Source: Chitinophaga sp.
Lineage (GTDB): Bacteria > Bacteroidota > Bacteroidia > Chitinophagales > Chitinophagaceae
Assembly: GCF_019236475.1 (NCBI RefSeq)
Contig: NZ_JAFAIX010000013.1
Location: 372,001 to 436,000, forward strand
Reading direction: 5' to 3'
Length of the DNA stretch: 64,000 nt
Position 1 is the stretch's first letter. The number at the start of each line of letters is the position of its first letter. The position numbers and the translations under genes were made by a program. The notes under the pieces were generated by a model, which saw nothing but the letters and a program-made list of their open reading frames with translations, ran no database searches and was not told where the DNA came from. Shown piece after piece: positions 62,386 through 64,000 of this stretch.

Positions 62386-63120
62386 CTATTGGTCAGCTTT
62401 TTTGATAGAGCCAGAACCCGCGATAGATGAGCTAAGCTGAGGAGATCCTTTATAGATAATATCACCGGTTCCTGCGATCTTAGCTTTCAAACTTACACTA
62501 GCATGAACGCGTGCATCACCACTGCCTGCAATCGAAACGCTAGCATTTTCTGACATCAGGTCTGGGGAGATGAAACTCCCTGCACCTGCAATAGATACTT
62601 TCAGGTCCCTTGTCTGGCCTGTCAGTTTGATATCTCCCGCGCCAGCAATGCTGGAAGAAACTGCAGGGGCATCCACTTTACCGGTAATGCTACCAGCACC
62701 AGCAATTTTAACGGACATTTCCTCTTTGCTAGTGAAAGTACCCAACAGGTCAATATCTCCAGCACCGGCAATAACTACTTTATTTAATTCATTTGTAGAG
62801 AGATAAACGTCAAACGCCTTATGTGTTCTCACGTTGACATCATCTTTGAGTTTAACTGTCAGTTTATCCCCATCCCGCTCCAGGATAACCAAGGGAGCAA
62901 TATTGCTTTCGGCTTCAATAACGGCGGTTTTAGCCTCTCCCTGCTGCAGGTGCACCTTCATCCCACCTTTCACAGCAATGGAGGTGAAAGGCGTAATAGG
63001 ACGTTCTTCCTTGATTACATTGTCATTACCATTAACGGTTACAAAATTACAGGAAGGCAGGAAGGCAACAACAATCAGGGGTAAAATTAGCCAGTAAAGA
63101 CGGCATAAGTTGAGTCTCAT
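62386..63120 (-). CDS. Head GIN domain (DUF2807) lipoprotein
   Basis: This 244-residue lipoprotein has a lipobox-like FLPSC (Cys24). The putative auto-transporter adhesin head GIN domain fills the rest, with the typical beta-helix repeats IAGAGDI, IAGAGSI, IAGAGDI, IAGAGSF, IAGSGDA, IAGTGDI and IAGSGSI. The proteins are common in Bacteroidota and thought to be surface-exposed, but their role is unknown. The 279-bp gap before darA carries only a 9-bp inverted repeat (GGTACTGCA/TGCAGTACC, 62261-62302). Confidence 0.9.
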   Translation of the reverse strand: MRLNLCRLYWLILPLIVVAFLPSCNFVTVNGNDNVIKEERPITPFTSIAVKGGMKVHLQQGEAKTAVIEAESNIAPLVILERDGDKLTVKLKDDVNVRTHKAFDVYLSTNELNKVVIAGAGDIDLLGTFTSKEEMSVKIAGAGSITGKVDAPAVSSSIAGAGDIKLTGQTRDLKVSIAGAGSFISPDLMSENASVSIAGSGDARVHASVSLKAKIAGTGDIIYKGSPQLSSSIAGSGSIKKADQ

Positions 63121-63209
63121 AAAAAGTTAGATTATGGTAGATTAAACCGAAATATACAACCAGAATTCGGAATTTGGAATTTCAAAATTCGAATTTCCCC
63201 GAATGACTT

Positions 63210-63217
63210 TATCTTTG
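63210..63217 (+). promoter_or_regulatory. -7 box of guaA
   Basis: TATCTTTG is an exact TAnnTTTG box that ends seven bases before the guaA ATG, which predicts a leaderless or near-leaderless mRNA. An A/T-rich set of GAATTT/AAATTC repeats (63165-63197) lies just upstream, where a regulator could bind. Confidence 0.6.
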
Positions 63218-63224
63218 CACCACC

Positions 63225-64000
63225 ATGACAGAAAAGATACTTATCCTCGATTTCGGTTCTCAGTATACGCAGCTCATCGCTCGCAGCATCCGCGAACTGA
63301 ATGTTTATTGCGAAATTAAGCCTTGTCTCCAGCCAATTGCCTGGGACGAATCCATCAAAGGAATTATTTTATCCGGAAGTCCGTTTTCCGTGAATGATCC
63401 GAATGCTCCTACGGTAGACATTGCGGCTATGGCTGCAAAAGTACCTGTACTGGGCGTTTGCTACGGGGCACAACTGATGGCCAAAAACTTCGGCGGAGAA
63501 GTGGCTAAAAGTAATATCCGCGAATACGGTCGCGCCTTTATGGAGCACAATGACAGAGAGGAAAAGTTATTATACGATATCTCAGGAAAAAGCCAGGTTT
63601 GGATGAGCCACTCCGATACCATCAAACGCATTCCTGAATCCTTCGAAATCATCGCTACCACCGAAAATATCCCGGTAGCTGCCTTCAAAAGCACTTCCGT
63701 TGCGGCCAATCCAATCTTCGGTCTCCAATTCCACCCAGAAGTAACACACTCCCTGGAAGGTAAACAGATCATCCGCAACTTCCTGCTCCATGTATGTGGC
63801 TGTACCCAAGACTGGACACCAGCTCAATTCGTACAGGAAACAGTAGCAAAAATCAAGGAACAAGTAGGTGATAAACGCGTTGTAATGGCCCTCAGCGGTG
63901 GTGTAGATAGCACTGTTGCCGCTGAACTGGTACACAAAGCGATCGGTAGCAACCTTTTCTGCATCTTCGTGGATAACGGCCTGCTCCGTAAAGATGAATT
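63225..64000 (+). CDS. guaA: GMP synthase (glutamine-hydrolysing), partial
   Basis: The first 258 codons run off the right edge. The N-terminal class I glutamine amidotransferase domain has Cys79 (GVCYGAQLMA), His170 and Glu172 (FHPEV). The ATP-pyrophosphatase domain then begins with the PP-loop ALSGGVDST. The enzyme makes GMP from XMP in purine synthesis. The start is fixed by homology (MTEKILILDFGSQYTQLIAR) and by the -7 box just before it. Confidence 0.97.
   Translation, partial: MTEKILILDFGSQYTQLIARSIRELNVYCEIKPCLQPIAWDESIKGIILSGSPFSVNDPNAPTVDIAAMAAKVPVLGVCYGAQLMAKNFGGEVAKSNIREYGRAFMEHNDREEKLLYDISGKSQVWMSHSDTIKRIPESFEIIATTENIPVAAFKSTSVAANPIFGLQFHPEVTHSLEGKQIIRNFLLHVCGCTQDWTPAQFVQETVAKIKEQVGDKRVVMALSGGVDSTVAAELVHKAIGSNLFCIFVDNGLLRKDE

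Noticed and set aside
1-64000. tRNA, rRNA, CRISPR arrays, insertion-sequence transposases
   Set aside because: I looked for cloverleaf or rRNA-like stretches, regular spacers and transposase motifs while reading and saw none I could support; a covariance-model search would be decisive.

Overview
The window comes from a Bacteroidota genome, most likely a Chitinophagaceae (Chitinophaga-like) soil bacterium. Support: two SusC/SusD pairs, an ECF sigma/FecR/TonB-receptor set, 'head GIN' and DUF2264 proteins, TAnnTTTG-type promoter boxes with almost no Shine-Dalgarno sequences, and a dialkylresorcinol (flexirubin-type) gene cluster. Species cannot be fixed from sequence reading alone.

Layout. 1-664: partial, degenerate GyrB-like ATPase. 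975-6696: SusC/SusD pair with a divergent LacI regulator. 6737-9947: RhlE-type helicase, dihaem cytochrome c and a split Ada-type alkylation-repair pair. 10043-14631: second SusC/SusD pair. 15181-28021: uronate-polysaccharide locus, with a long minus-strand operon (DUF2264, kduI, GH105, kduD, lacI, GH88, DUF2264), a heparinase II/III-family lyase and divergent uxaA. 28035-28845: GNAT gene bracketed by inverted repeats. 28845-36452: ECF sigma factor divergent from FecR anti-sigma, STN-type TonB receptor and two lipoproteins. 36545-42493: uxaB-uxaC-kdgK-kdgA-exuT. 42688-52137: housekeeping genes (mnmA, an RsmB-type methyltransferase, odhB, odhA, rpsT, an M14 peptidase). 52193-53506: DUF433/DUF5615 pair and a heptad-repeat secreted protein. 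53685-62106: nine-gene dar cluster. 62386-64000: head-GIN lipoprotein and the start of guaA.

How it works together. SusCD import uronate oligosaccharides. The lyase, GH88, GH105 and probably the DUF2264 enzymes release uronates and unsaturated uronates. KduI/KduD take the unsaturated product to 2-keto-3-deoxygluconate; ExuT, UxaC, UxaB and UxaA take galacturonate to the same intermediate. KdgK and KdgA then yield pyruvate and glyceraldehyde-3-phosphate. A 14-bp LacI-type palindrome (TGCAAACGTTTGCA) recurs at the promoters of these units; at three of them its right half supplies the TTTG of a TTTG-N20-TAnnTT promoter.

The dar cluster combines DarA, DarB, a KS, a KS lacking the active-site Cys (chain-length-factor-like), an ACP, a BtrH-type acyltransferase, an ABC exporter and a small unknown protein. 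It looks like a compact core for making and exporting a dialkylresorcinol-type lipid or pigment. Two intergenic repeat families were also found: a composite palindromic element (801-878 and 43806-43930) and a GCAAAG-rich element (28069-28845 and 45142-45269).
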